NCBI RefSeq assembly: GCF_000964425.1
Contig: NZ_BANF01000010.1
Span: forward strand, 62,001 to 126,000
Origin: Komagataeibacter intermedius TF2
Lineage (GTDB): Bacteria > Pseudomonadota > Alphaproteobacteria > Acetobacterales > Acetobacteraceae
Direction: 5' to 3'
Length of the DNA: 64,000 nucleotides
Shown here: positions 26,532-35,026 of the stretch, in pieces
How the letters are laid out: every line of letters starts with the position of its first letter
How positions within the stretch are numbered: position 1 is the first letter of the stretch
Translations under genes and position numbers: made by a program
The notes under the pieces: generated by a model
Told to the model about the DNA's origin: nothing
The model's input: only the letters and a program-made list of their open reading frames with translations
The model's database searches: none

Positions 26532-26993
26532 TTCTCTGCCACGCCCAACCGGGAGCGGGAGGGTTCAAACGCACCCCGTCACCAAAAATTTATTCAATTT
26601 ATGAATAATAAAAATATATTTCCTCTCAATTATTGTGAACCACCTGCATGTGGCCGGTAGACACACCTTGTAATTTCTCCTGAAATAATAAGAGATTTTA
26701 TAAAATTGTCCGGAATATGGAGATATCCGTTTCATTGCTTATGCGACAGCATATTCACGTTTTAGTGAGCGTGAACACTAAAATGTCAGAAGACGGGCGT
26801 GCTAGCCTCGGTATGTTCGGATGAAACGGACTACCTGCTTTATCTTCCCTGTCTGAAGCCGGTTTCCTGTCTGGCCGGAAAAAAAGCACCGTCACGCTTT
26901 TTTGCCGGATACATTCAGAAAGCCTGTCCGGATGGAAAGTTGCGGCGGCGGCGTCCTGAATTCGAAACCGTTAGTTTTCTGAGGACATCACAT
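26532..26993 (+). other. Non-coding region and probable long leader of adhAB
   Basis: Sequence of 462 bases without a credible gene. The first 170 bases are strongly AT-rich (26580-26700), suited to a promoter. A dyad follows at 26757-26786. The adhA frame is open back to 26799, but those residues look unlike secreted-protein sequence and lie before a typical signal peptide. Confidence 0.6.
26757..26786. promoter_or_regulatory. Inverted repeat upstream of adhA, possible operator
   Basis: Perfect 8-base arms TTTTAGTG and CACTAAAA separated by 8 bases, extendable to 11-base arms with one mismatch. It is about 208 bases before the adhA ATG, in the region where the promoter should be. The size and spacing suit a dimeric regulator; which one is unknown. 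Confidence 0.45.
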
Positions 26994-29213
26994 ATGATTT
27001 CTGCCGTTTTCGGAAAAAGACGTTCTCTGAGCAGAACGCTTACAGCCGGAACGATATGTGCGGCTCTCATCTCCGGCTATGCCACCATGGCATCCGCGGA
27101 TGACGGGCAGGGCGCCACAGGGGAAGCGATCATCCATGCCGATGATCATCCCGGTAACTGGATGACCTATGGCCGCACCTATTCTGAACAGCGCTACAGC
27201 CCGCTGGATCAGATCAACCGTTCCAATGTCGGTAACCTGAAGCTGGCCTGGTATCTGGATCTCGATACCAACCGTGGCCAGGAAGGCACGCCACTGGTTG
27301 TTGATGGTGTCATGTACGCCACCACCAACTGGAGCATGATGAAAGCCGTCGATGCCGCAACCGGCAAGCTGCTGTGGTCCTATGACCCGCGCGTGCCCGG
27401 CAACATTGCCGACAAGGGCTGCTGTGACACGGTCAACCGTGGAGCGGCATACTGGAATGGCAAGGTCTATTTCGGCACGTTCGACGGCCGCCTGATCGCG
27501 CTTGATGCCAAGACCGGCAAGCTGGTCTGGAGCGTCAACACCATTCCGCCCGAAGCGGAGCTGGGCAAGCAGCGTTCCTATACGGTTGATGGCGCACCGC
27601 GTATCGCCAAGGGCCGCGTGATCATCGGTAACGGCGGGTCCGAGTTCGGCGCACGTGGCTTCGTCTCCGCGTTCGATGCCGAAACCGGCAAGCTGGACTG
27701 GCGCTTCTTCACGGTTCCGAACCCCAAGAACGAACCGGACCATGCTGCATCCGACAGCGTGCTGATGAACAAGGCATACCAGACCTGGAGCCCGACCGGC
27801 GCCTGGACCCGTCAGGGTGGCGGCGGAACGGTGTGGGATTCCATCGTGTATGACCCCGTGAGCGATCTGGTCTATCTGGGCGTGGGCAACGGTTCCCCGT
27901 GGAACTACAAGTACCGTTCCGAAGGCAAGGGCGACAACCTGTTCCTGGGCAGCATCGTCGCACTGAAGCCGGAAACCGGCGAATACGTCTGGCATTTCCA
28001 GGAAACGCCGATGGACCAGTGGGACTTCACCTCGGTCCAGCAGATCATGACGCTTGACCTGCCGATCAACGGTGAAACCCGCCACGTCATCGTTCATGCG
28101 CCGAAGAACGGCTTCTTCTACATCATTGATGCGAAGACCGGTGAGTTCATCTCGGGCAAGAACTACGTCTATGTGAACTGGGCCAGCGGCCTTGATCCCA
28201 AGACCGGTCGTCCGATCTACAACCCCGATGCTCTCTACACCCTTACGGGCAAGGAATGGTACGGGATTCCGGGTGATCTTGGCGGCCATAACTTCGCAGC
28301 CATGGCGTTCAGCCCCAAGACCGGGCTGGTCTATATCCCGGCACAGCAGGTTCCGTTCCTGTACACCAACCAGGTCGGTGGCTTCACGCCGCATCCCGAC
28401 AGCTGGAACCTTGGTCTGGACATGAACAAGGTCGGTATTCCCGACTCACCGGAAGCCAAGCAGGCCTTCGTGAAGGACCTGAAGGGCTGGATCGTTGCAT
28501 GGGATCCGCAGAAGCAGGCTGAAGCATGGCGCGTGGACCACAAGGGTCCGTGGAACGGCGGCATCCTGGCAACTGGTGGCGACCTGCTGTTCCAGGGTCT
28601 GGCAAATGGCGAATTCCATGCCTATGACGCGACAAACGGGTCTGACCTGTTCCACTTCGCGGCAGACAGCGGCATCATTGCGCCGCCTGTGACCTACCTT
28701 GCCAATGGCAAGCAGTATGTTGCGGTTGAAGTGGGCTGGGGCGGCATCTATCCGTTCTTCCTTGGTGGCCTGGCCCGTACCAGCGGCTGGACTGTCAACC
28801 ATTCGCGCATCATTGCCTTCTCGCTTGACGGCAAGTCCGCTCCGCTGCCCAAGCAGAATGACCAGGGCTTCCTGCCCGTCAAGCCGCCGGCACAGTTCGA
28901 CAGCAAGCGTACCGATAACGGGTACTTCCAGTTCCAGACCTATTGCGCCGCCTGTCATGGCGATAACGCGGAAGGTGCTGGCGTGCTGCCTGACCTGCGC
29001 TGGTCCGGGTCCATCCGTCATGAGGACGCGTTCTACAATGTTGTCGGTCGCGGCGCGCTTACCGCCTACGGTATGGATCGCTTCGACGGTAACATGAACC
29101 CGACCGAGATTGAGGACATCCGCCAGTTCCTGATCAAGCGTGCGAACGAGACCTATCAGAGGGAAGTTGATGCCCGGAAGAACGCTGACGGTATCCCCGA
29201 GCAGCTGCCGTAA
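26994..29213 (+). CDS. adhA: PQQ-dependent alcohol dehydrogenase, dehydrogenase subunit
   Basis: The quinohaemoprotein subunit I of membrane alcohol dehydrogenase. It oxidises ethanol to acetaldehyde in the periplasm and passes electrons through its haem c to AdhB and ubiquinone. A signal peptide ends near ATMASA (residue 35). An eight-bladed PQQ propeller follows, with the vicinal disulfide Cys143-Cys144 and the likely catalytic Asp344 in DQWDF. A C-terminal cytochrome domain has CAACH at 651-655. The length of 739 aa matches Komagataeibacter enzymes. The ATG at 26994 starts the signal peptide. AdhB follows after 53 bases; the small AdhS subunit is not in this window. Confidence 0.98.
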   Translation: MISAVFGKRRSLSRTLTAGTICAALISGYATMASADDGQGATGEAIIHADDHPGNWMTYGRTYSEQRYSPLDQINRSNVGNLKLAWYLDLDTNRGQEGTPLVVDGVMYATTNWSMMKAVDAATGKLLWSYDPRVPGNIADKGCCDTVNRGAAYWNGKVYFGTFDGRLIALDAKTGKLVWSVNTIPPEAELGKQRSYTVDGAPRIAKGRVIIGNGGSEFGARGFVSAFDAETGKLDWRFFTVPNPKNEPDHAASDSVLMNKAYQTWSPTGAWTRQGGGGTVWDSIVYDPVSDLVYLGVGNGSPWNYKYRSEGKGDNLFLGSIVALKPETGEYVWHFQETPMDQWDFTSVQQIMTLDLPINGETRHVIVHAPKNGFFYIIDAKTGEFISGKNYVYVNWASGLDPKTGRPIYNPDALYTLTGKEWYGIPGDLGGHNFAAMAFSPKTGLVYIPAQQVPFLYTNQVGGFTPHPDSWNLGLDMNKVGIPDSPEAKQAFVKDLKGWIVAWDPQKQAEAWRVDHKGPWNGGILATGGDLLFQGLANGEFHAYDATNGSDLFHFAADSGIIAPPVTYLANGKQYVAVEVGWGGIYPFFLGGLARTSGWTVNHSRIIAFSLDGKSAPLPKQNDQGFLPVKPPAQFDSKRTDNGYFQFQTYCAACHGDNAEGAGVLPDLRWSGSIRHEDAFYNVVGRGALTAYGMDRFDGNMNPTEIEDIRQFLIKRANETYQREVDARKNADGIPEQLP

Positions 29214-29266
29214 TCTCCCGGTTTTGACAATTTTTCGCATCAACGCGACGCATGATGGTGAACATA

Positions 29267-30673
29267 ATGATCAACAGACTTAAGGTGACATTCAGCGCGG
29301 CAGCGTTTAGTCTGCTGGCAGGAACGGCACTGGCACAGACGCCAGATGCTGACTCCGCGCTGGTCCAGAAGGGGGCATATGTCGCGCGACTGGGTGACTG
29401 CGTAGCATGTCATACCGCTCTCCATGGACAGCCGTACGCAGGCGGGCTTGAAATCAAGAGCCCGATCGGTACGATCTACTCCACGAACATCTCGCCGGAT
29501 CCGACCTACGGTATCGGCCGCTACACCTTCGAAGAATTCGACGAAGCTGTGCGCCACGGTATCCGCAAGGATGGCTCCACGCTGTATCCGGCCATGCCTT
29601 ACCCCTCCTTCTCGCGCATGACGAAGGAAGACATGCAGGCGCTGTATGCGTACTTCATGCACGGGGTGAAGCCGGTCGCGCAGCCGAACAAGCAGCCGGA
29701 CATCTCCTGGCCCATGTCCATGCGCTGGCCGCTGGGCATCTGGCGCATGATGTTCTCGCCTTCGCCGAAGGACTTCACGCCGGCGCCGGGCACGGATCCT
29801 GAAGTCGCACGTGGCGATTACCTGGTCACCGGCCCCGGCCATTGCGGCGCGTGTCATACCCCGCGTGGCTTCGCCATGCAGGAGAAGGCGCTCGATGCGT
29901 CTGGTGGACCTGACTTCCTGTCCGGTGGCGCACCGATCGACAACTGGGTCGCGCCGAGCCTGCGCAACGATCCCGTCGTTGGTCTGGGCCGCTGGTCCGA
30001 GGATGACATCTACACCTTCCTGAAGTCCGGCCGTATCGATCATTCCGCCGTGTTCGGTGGCATGGGCGATGTGGTGGCATGGAGCACCCAGTACTTCACC
30101 GATGACGATCTGCACGCCATCGCGAAGTACCTGAAGAGCCTGCCGCCGGTGCCGCCGTCACAGGGCAACTACACCTACGATCCGTCCACCGCGAACATGC
30201 TGGCTTCGGGTAACACCTCCAGCGTTCCGGGTGCTGATACGTATGTGAAGGAATGCGCCATCTGTCACCGTAACGACGGTGGTGGCGTGGCCCGTATGTT
30301 CCCGCCGCTGGCTGGCAACCCGGTTGTCGTGACCGAGAACCCGACCTCGCTGGTGAACGTGATTGCACATGGTGGCGTGCTGCCGCCGAGCAACTGGGCA
30401 CCGTCCGCAGTGGCAATGCCGGGTTACAGCAAGTCGCTGTCCGCCCAGCAGATTGCTGATGTGGTCAACTTCATCCGCACCAGCTGGGGCAACAAGGCAC
30501 CCGGCACCGTCACGGCTGCGGATGTGACCAAGCTGCGCGATACGGGCGCCCCGGTTTCCAGCTCCGGCTGGAACAGCGTCAGCAGTGGCTGGTCGGTCTT
30601 CCTGCCGCAGCCTTATGGCTCGGGCTGGACGTTTGCTCCGCAGACGCATACCGGTCAGGATGCCGCACAGTAA
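29267..30673 (+). CDS. adhB: PQQ-dependent alcohol dehydrogenase, triheme cytochrome c subunit
   Basis: Membrane-attached subunit II that receives electrons from AdhA and reduces ubiquinone. The signal peptide ends at TALAQ (residue 24). Three haem c sites are present: CVACH at 45-49, CGACH at 193-197 and CAICH at 330-334. The length of 468 aa is typical. The start at 29267 (MINRLK) gives the normal signal peptide; two further ATG/GTG codons lie just upstream. Acetic acid bacteria depend on this complex for vinegar-type ethanol oxidation, so it should be highly expressed here. Confidence 0.98.
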   Translation: MINRLKVTFSAAAFSLLAGTALAQTPDADSALVQKGAYVARLGDCVACHTALHGQPYAGGLEIKSPIGTIYSTNISPDPTYGIGRYTFEEFDEAVRHGIRKDGSTLYPAMPYPSFSRMTKEDMQALYAYFMHGVKPVAQPNKQPDISWPMSMRWPLGIWRMMFSPSPKDFTPAPGTDPEVARGDYLVTGPGHCGACHTPRGFAMQEKALDASGGPDFLSGGAPIDNWVAPSLRNDPVVGLGRWSEDDIYTFLKSGRIDHSAVFGGMGDVVAWSTQYFTDDDLHAIAKYLKSLPPVPPSQGNYTYDPSTANMLASGNTSSVPGADTYVKECAICHRNDGGGVARMFPPLAGNPVVVTENPTSLVNVIAHGGVLPPSNWAPSAVAMPGYSKSLSAQQIADVVNFIRTSWGNKAPGTVTAADVTKLRDTGAPVSSSGWNSVSSGWSVFLPQPYGSGWTFAPQTHTGQDAAQ

Positions 30674-30681
30674 GGCGGATG

Positions 30682-30705
30682 GGTGGTCCCCCTGCGGGGA
30701 CCGCC
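30682..30705 (+). terminator. Hairpin directly after adhB
   Basis: A 10-base stem (GGTGGTCCCC / GGGGACCGCC, one G-U pair) with a 4-base loop, followed by TTCTCCTG. The T run is weak, so it may mainly protect the 3' end. Confidence 0.55.
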
Positions 30706-30726
30706 TTCTCCTGATATATGTTACCG

Positions 30727-30762
30727 AAAGCCGCCATGGACCCTGTCCGTGGCGGTTTTCTT
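30727..30762 (+). terminator. Intrinsic terminator of the adhAB operon
   Basis: A stem of 10-13 base pairs (AAAGCCGCCATGG pairing with CCGTGGCGGTTTT, two G-U pairs) with a 7-base loop ending in TTTTCTT, 54 bases after the adhB stop. Confidence 0.8.
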
Positions 30763-30812
30763 ATGTACGGCAGTCCCCCACGCTGGGGTCGAAACAATAG
30801 GGAGACACCGGC

Positions 30813-31517
30813 ATGCAACGCATCGTGGTTTTGACCGGGGCTGGCATAAGCCAGGAATCGGGATTGCAGACCTTCCGCGGGACGGATGGCCTGTGGAACC
30901 ATGAACGGATCGAGGATATCTGCACGCCACAGGGTTTCCGGCGCGACCCCATGCGCGTGGACCGCTTTTACAATGGCCTGCGCGCGCAATTGCCCGGCGT
31001 TCACCCCAATGCCGCCCATCTGGCGCTGGCCGATCTGGAACGGGCGGGACGGGAGGGCCGCTGGAACGGGCAGGTGACCGTCATCACCCAGAATATTGAC
31101 GACCTGCACGAACGCGCCGGCAGCCGGAACGTCATCCACATGCATGGCGAACTGCTGCGCCTGCGCTGCACAAGCTGCCACGCCACCCCGCAATGGCGGA
31201 CGGACTGTTTCCCCGATACCCCCTGCCCTGCCTGCGGTCAGCCGACGTTACGACCAGATATCGTCTGGTTTGGGGAAATGCCCTATCATATGGACAGCAT
31301 TGCCCGGTATCTGGCTGAATGTGACCTGTTCGTTGCCATCGGCACATCCGGCGTGGTCTATCCAGCCGCCGGGTTTGTGGACAGCGTGGCCGGACATGCG
31401 GATACGATGCTGTTCAACCTTGAAGTCCCACCCGGCCCCTCCGCCTTTGATCAGGCCATTGTCGGTCCCGCGACACGGACCGTCCCGGCATGGACACGCG
31501 ACCTGCTGGAAGCATAA
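30813..31517 (+). CDS. cobB: Sirtuin-type NAD-dependent protein deacylase
   Basis: Removes acyl groups from protein lysines using NAD. GAGISQESGLQTFRG at residues 8-22 is the NAD-binding signature, TQNIDDLHERAGS with the catalytic-loop Asn/Asp follows, and the catalytic His lies in VIHMHGEL. A zinc-binding module has the pairs CTSC and CPAC. At 234 aa it is a short class III (CobB-like) sirtuin. In an acetate-tolerant organism a role in acetyl-CoA synthetase deacetylation is plausible but inferred. A uracil-DNA-glycosylase-fold gene follows after 9 bases. Confidence 0.93.
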   Translation: MQRIVVLTGAGISQESGLQTFRGTDGLWNHERIEDICTPQGFRRDPMRVDRFYNGLRAQLPGVHPNAAHLALADLERAGREGRWNGQVTVITQNIDDLHERAGSRNVIHMHGELLRLRCTSCHATPQWRTDCFPDTPCPACGQPTLRPDIVWFGEMPYHMDSIARYLAECDLFVAIGTSGVVYPAAGFVDSVAGHADTMLFNLEVPPGPSAFDQAIVGPATRTVPAWTRDLLEA

Positions 31518-31526
31518 GGCTGGACC

Positions 31527-32156
31527 ATGGCCGAAACACTGGAAGAACTGCTGGACGCCATCCACGCGTGCCAGATCTGTACCGCTCACCTGCCGCTTGG
31601 CCCCCGGCCGGTGCTGCACGTCTCGCGCACGGCACGACTGCTGATCGCCAGCCAGGCCCCCGGCACCCGCGTGCATGAAACCGGGCAGTCCTTCAATGAT
31701 GCCTCTGGCGACAGGCTGCGTGGCTGGATGGGAATCGACCGTGCGACATTTTATGATTCCAGCCGCATTGCGCTGGTTCCCATGGGGCTGTGTTACCCCG
31801 GCAGGCTGCCACAGGGTGGCGACTGCCCACCCCGCCCCGAATGCGCACCGCAATGGCGCGCGCGCATCATGGCGCAGATGCCCGATATCAGGCTGACACT
31901 GGTGGTGGGCTCCTATGCCCAGCAGCATATCCTGGGCAAGGGACGCGTCAGCGAGCGATGCCTTGATTTCCGGCGATACCTGCCACGGTATTTTCCCCTG
32001 CCGCATCCGTCATGGCGCACGGGGGCATGGGAACGGCGCACGCCCCGGTTCGGCGCGGACGTGCTGCCCGCGCTACGGGCCTGCGTACGGGCCGTTCTGG
32101 CAGGTGAGGACCTGCCGGACATCCCGCCCTTATCCCCCGCCTTCAGTTCACCATAA
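31527..32156 (+). CDS. Uracil-DNA glycosylase superfamily protein
   Basis: A 209-aa protein with the UDG fold: motif A region IASQAPGTRVHETGQSF, and motif B region PLPHPSWRTG near residue 158. In motif A the usual GE/GQ-APG is SQAPG, and the catalytic residue of the well-known families is not evident. Cysteines occur at C15 and C18 and again in the CYPG-to-PEC segment; these might bind an iron-sulfur cluster as in family 4 enzymes, but the spacing is not decisive. Uracil excision is therefore unproven. It follows the sirtuin gene by 9 bases and overlaps the end of marC by 14 bases. Confidence 0.8.
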   Translation: MAETLEELLDAIHACQICTAHLPLGPRPVLHVSRTARLLIASQAPGTRVHETGQSFNDASGDRLRGWMGIDRATFYDSSRIALVPMGLCYPGRLPQGGDCPPRPECAPQWRARIMAQMPDIRLTLVVGSYAQQHILGKGRVSERCLDFRRYLPRYFPLPHPSWRTGAWERRTPRFGADVLPALRACVRAVLAGEDLPDIPPLSPAFSSP

Positions 32157-32880
32157 GCAGGACGGCCCGCGCACTGGACAGGATCACGCCCTGTATGCCG
32201 GTAATCAGGATCTGCACCCCGATCGACAGCAGGATCAGCGCGGCAAGGCGCGAGACAATGCGCGTGCCGGTCGTGCCCAGCAGGCACAGCAGCTGATCGG
32301 CATAGGTATAGGCCGCCCATACAATCGCAGCCACCAGCATGCCCGCCAGTGACAGCACACCATAAAAGACAAGGTGGTGCCCACCCGGTGGCCCCTCCGA
32401 CCCCAGCGCGATCGCGACCGCAATCGTACCGGGACCGACAGTAAAGGGCATGGTCAGGGGGAAAAACGCCTGCCCCATCATGTTGCTGCTGGCCTGTGCG
32501 GTGCTGCCCTGGCTGGCCTGCGCCTGTTTGCGGGCCTCTTCCGTTTCGGGGGCCTGCAGCAGGGCCCAGGCCCGCACTGCAACCACCAGTCCCCCCGCAA
32601 TGCGCAGGGCATCGATGGTGATGCCAAAAAATGACAGAACCAGCCCCCCGATCCAGATCGAGGTCAGCATCAGCATGGCGGAATAGAACGCGACCTTGCG
32701 TGCCAGCACCATGCAGGTCCGCCGGTCATGCCCCGCCGTGACCTGTGCAAAAATCAGCGCCGCACCCAGCGGATTGACAATGGAAAACAGCGCCGGGAAG
32801 GCCATAAGGAAGGCCCCGGACAGGCTGGGCAGTCCCACCACGGTGGAAAAATGGGTCAGCAGCCCCGCATGGCTGGTCAT
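32143..32880 (-). CDS. MarC family integral membrane protein
   Basis: A protein of 245 aa with six predicted helices and the family-typical stretches FSIVNPLGAALIF (helix 1), GGLVVAVRAWALLQ and PLTMPFTVGPGTIA. MarC proteins were first annotated as antibiotic-resistance or amino-acid transporters, but their function is unsettled. The ATG at 32880 has AAAGGGCGG upstream. It is the third gene of a lysK-mprF-marC unit, 36 bases after mprF; its 3' end overlaps the convergent UDG-fold gene. Confidence 0.88.
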   Translation of the reverse strand: MTSHAGLLTHFSTVVGLPSLSGAFLMAFPALFSIVNPLGAALIFAQVTAGHDRRTCMVLARKVAFYSAMLMLTSIWIGGLVLSFFGITIDALRIAGGLVVAVRAWALLQAPETEEARKQAQASQGSTAQASSNMMGQAFFPLTMPFTVGPGTIAVAIALGSEGPPGGHHLVFYGVLSLAGMLVAAIVWAAYTYADQLLCLLGTTGTRIVSRLAALILLSIGVQILITGIQGVILSSARAVLLMVN

Positions 32881-32916
32881 GGCCGCCCTTTCATGCTGCC
32901 GCGAAAGCACATGTCC

Positions 32917-35016
32917 TTATTCTTTCGCCTGTGCCGGGACATGGAACGAGGAACGCATCAGAGTGCGGACCATGGTCAGGTCATCCGCCGCCGCGCACAG
33001 GAATCCCGGATGGGTAGGATGTCCTTCTTCCGTCAGGGGCCACGGTGTCAGGCCCAGTTCGTTATACACAGGCAGCAGGCTGACCCCGACATGCCAGAAA
33101 ACCGGCTGGCAGCCCTCCTGCACCGCAAGGTCGCGCAGCCACCATATGGCGGATGTGCAGTCATCCGCCTTGCCCGCCGGATCACCCAGCCCGACCAGAT
33201 ACGGGCCCAGCCGCACAAACGGCAGTAACGCCTGCCTGCGCGCGCCGGGTATCAGCCCCACCGGCACCGGCGTCATCTGCCCCAGACCATCCAGCGAGTG
33301 GTCAAAGCTGTGATACAGGGCCTGCGTCTGCGCATTCCACGGCATCACCTGAATGCGGCCCGGCCGTACCAGCCGCACGATCGTGACCAGCGCCAGCATG
33401 ACCGCAAGCCCCAGCGTCCACTGGGCAATGCCCGGACGCGTGGCGAACAGCATGATTTCCCACCAGCTTCCACCCGCGGAATCATGCGGGCCCGCCATGA
33501 CCAGAATCACGATGGAACTGATCAGCAGCACCAGCGACACGATGGTGTGGGAGGACAGCGGTTCGCTCATGATCCGTGCATGGCGGTAATACGACCCACG
33601 GAAGGGGGCGATCAGCATGCACACCAGCATGAACAGCCCCGGCACGCCCACCGGCGACCCCCGCAGCAGCGTCAGCATGCACGCCGCCGCCAGAAGCACC
33701 ATTGTGGCCTTCCATGCCAGCGTCACGCGCTGCGACAGGCCAATGCCAAGCCCGATCAGCACCACCCCGATCAGCGACAGCAGGTAGTCCCCCAACGTCG
33801 CGAACAGGGGCTGCATGCGCCCCGCATTCAGCCAGTTTTCCGGGTCCAGCAACGTCAGCGCCAGCAGCAGGCCACCACATAGCGAGACTGCCCCCGTTGC
33901 CACCGCCACGGAAAAATCGGCCTCGCTTTCCCGTATGACCTGGCTGGGGCGGCCCATGCGCGGCCCCCGCACCGGACTGCGCGCACCCACCTTGCGCGAC
34001 AGGGCGGCATCTCCCCGCAGGAACAGTTCATGGGCGGCGAACATGATCCCGGCCACGAACAGGGGCACGATGTAATAGAACAGCCGGAAGATCAGGATGG
34101 CGGTCACGATGCGGGTCGCAGGCACATAGGGGCCAAGTGCGAACATCATCGCGCCATCAAAGACACCAAGGCCACCGGGCACGCTGGCCACAAGTCCTGC
34201 GGTGTAGGAAGCGATATAGATGGCAAGGAACGTGCCGTAATCCAGACCGGGGGCCACGGGCAGGAAAGTGTAGGCAATGGCCGCTGTCGCCGCGACTTCC
34301 AGTGTCGCGACAACCGTCTGCATGATCGCCATGCCCGAGGACGGGAATGTGATCTGCCAGCGCCATATCCGGACCTCGTTCACATAACGGCCCATGGTGA
34401 TATAGGCCAGAACCCCGCCCCACAGCACGATCCCCACCAGCCGCATGACGATGCCGGGCAACGTATGGCCAATGAATGGCACCGTACCGGGTTCCAGCAC
34501 CAGCACGCTACCGATCAGCACTGCCGCCCCCAGCAGGTAGGTGGCGGAACAGAAGGCGATGATCTGCGCGACCTGAAGTGGCTTCAGCCCCCAGTTGCCA
34601 TACAGCCTGAAGCGGACCGCCGCCCCGGAAATGGCGGAAAACCCGAGGTTGTGCGACAGCACATACGAACAGAACGCGGCAAACGCGGTGCGCCTGAAGC
34701 CAAGCGGGCAGCCCACCTGCCGCACCGCAAGCCAGTCATAGAAAGACAGGACCAGATAGGACAGCAGCGTAAACCCCGCCCCGGCCCATAATGTCCCCAT
34801 CGGAATGGCCGCCAGCGCGTGGCTTATGTCGCGCCAGTGCAGGTGGCGTACCTCGCGCTGCACCACCACCACGGCCCCGACCAGCAGCAGCAGGCCCAGC
34901 ATATGCGGCAGGTGCCGCAGCAGGGGATGCCGGGCGAGAGATGATGGCCTGGTCCCGGCCGCATCCCTGTCCTTATCCCGTGGGGAGGGGGGAGTGTGCA
35001 ACGGACGGTCGGCCAT
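32917..35016 (-). CDS. mprF: MprF-like phosphatidylglycerol lysyltransferase/flippase, shortened synthase domain
   Basis: MprF transfers Lys from Lys-tRNA to phosphatidylglycerol and flips the product outward, giving resistance to cationic peptides. The flippase half is complete: more than a dozen hydrophobic segments over about 545 residues, including PGGLGVFDGAMMFAL. The cytosolic synthase part (DUF2156-like) covers only about 150 residues, up to LPVYNELGLTPWP, then ends in an unconserved tail. Usual synthase domains have about 330 residues, so the second acyltransferase fold, which carries much of the catalytic site, is absent. The missing part is not found downstream, where marC starts 36 bases later. 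It may be flippase-only or inactive. It follows lysK by 10 bases. Confidence 0.85.
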   Translation of the reverse strand: MADRPLHTPPSPRDKDRDAAGTRPSSLARHPLLRHLPHMLGLLLLVGAVVVVQREVRHLHWRDISHALAAIPMGTLWAGAGFTLLSYLVLSFYDWLAVRQVGCPLGFRRTAFAAFCSYVLSHNLGFSAISGAAVRFRLYGNWGLKPLQVAQIIAFCSATYLLGAAVLIGSVLVLEPGTVPFIGHTLPGIVMRLVGIVLWGGVLAYITMGRYVNEVRIWRWQITFPSSGMAIMQTVVATLEVAATAAIAYTFLPVAPGLDYGTFLAIYIASYTAGLVASVPGGLGVFDGAMMFALGPYVPATRIVTAILIFRLFYYIVPLFVAGIMFAAHELFLRGDAALSRKVGARSPVRGPRMGRPSQVIRESEADFSVAVATGAVSLCGGLLLALTLLDPENWLNAGRMQPLFATLGDYLLSLIGVVLIGLGIGLSQRVTLAWKATMVLLAAACMLTLLRGSPVGVPGLFMLVCMLIAPFRGSYYRHARIMSEPLSSHTIVSLVLLISSIVILVMAGPHDSAGGSWWEIMLFATRPGIAQWTLGLAVMLALVTIVRLVRPGRIQVMPWNAQTQALYHSFDHSLDGLGQMTPVPVGLIPGARRQALLPFVRLGPYLVGLGDPAGKADDCTSAIWWLRDLAVQEGCQPVFWHVGVSLLPVYNELGLTPWPLTEEGHPTHPGFLCAAADDLTMVRTLMRSSFHVPAQAKE

Positions 35017-35026
35017 GGGCTGGCCC

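Noticed and set aside
26799-26993. N-terminal extension of 65 residues for AdhA
   Set aside because: A typical signal peptide begins at 26994, and a promoter dyad lies just before the extension.
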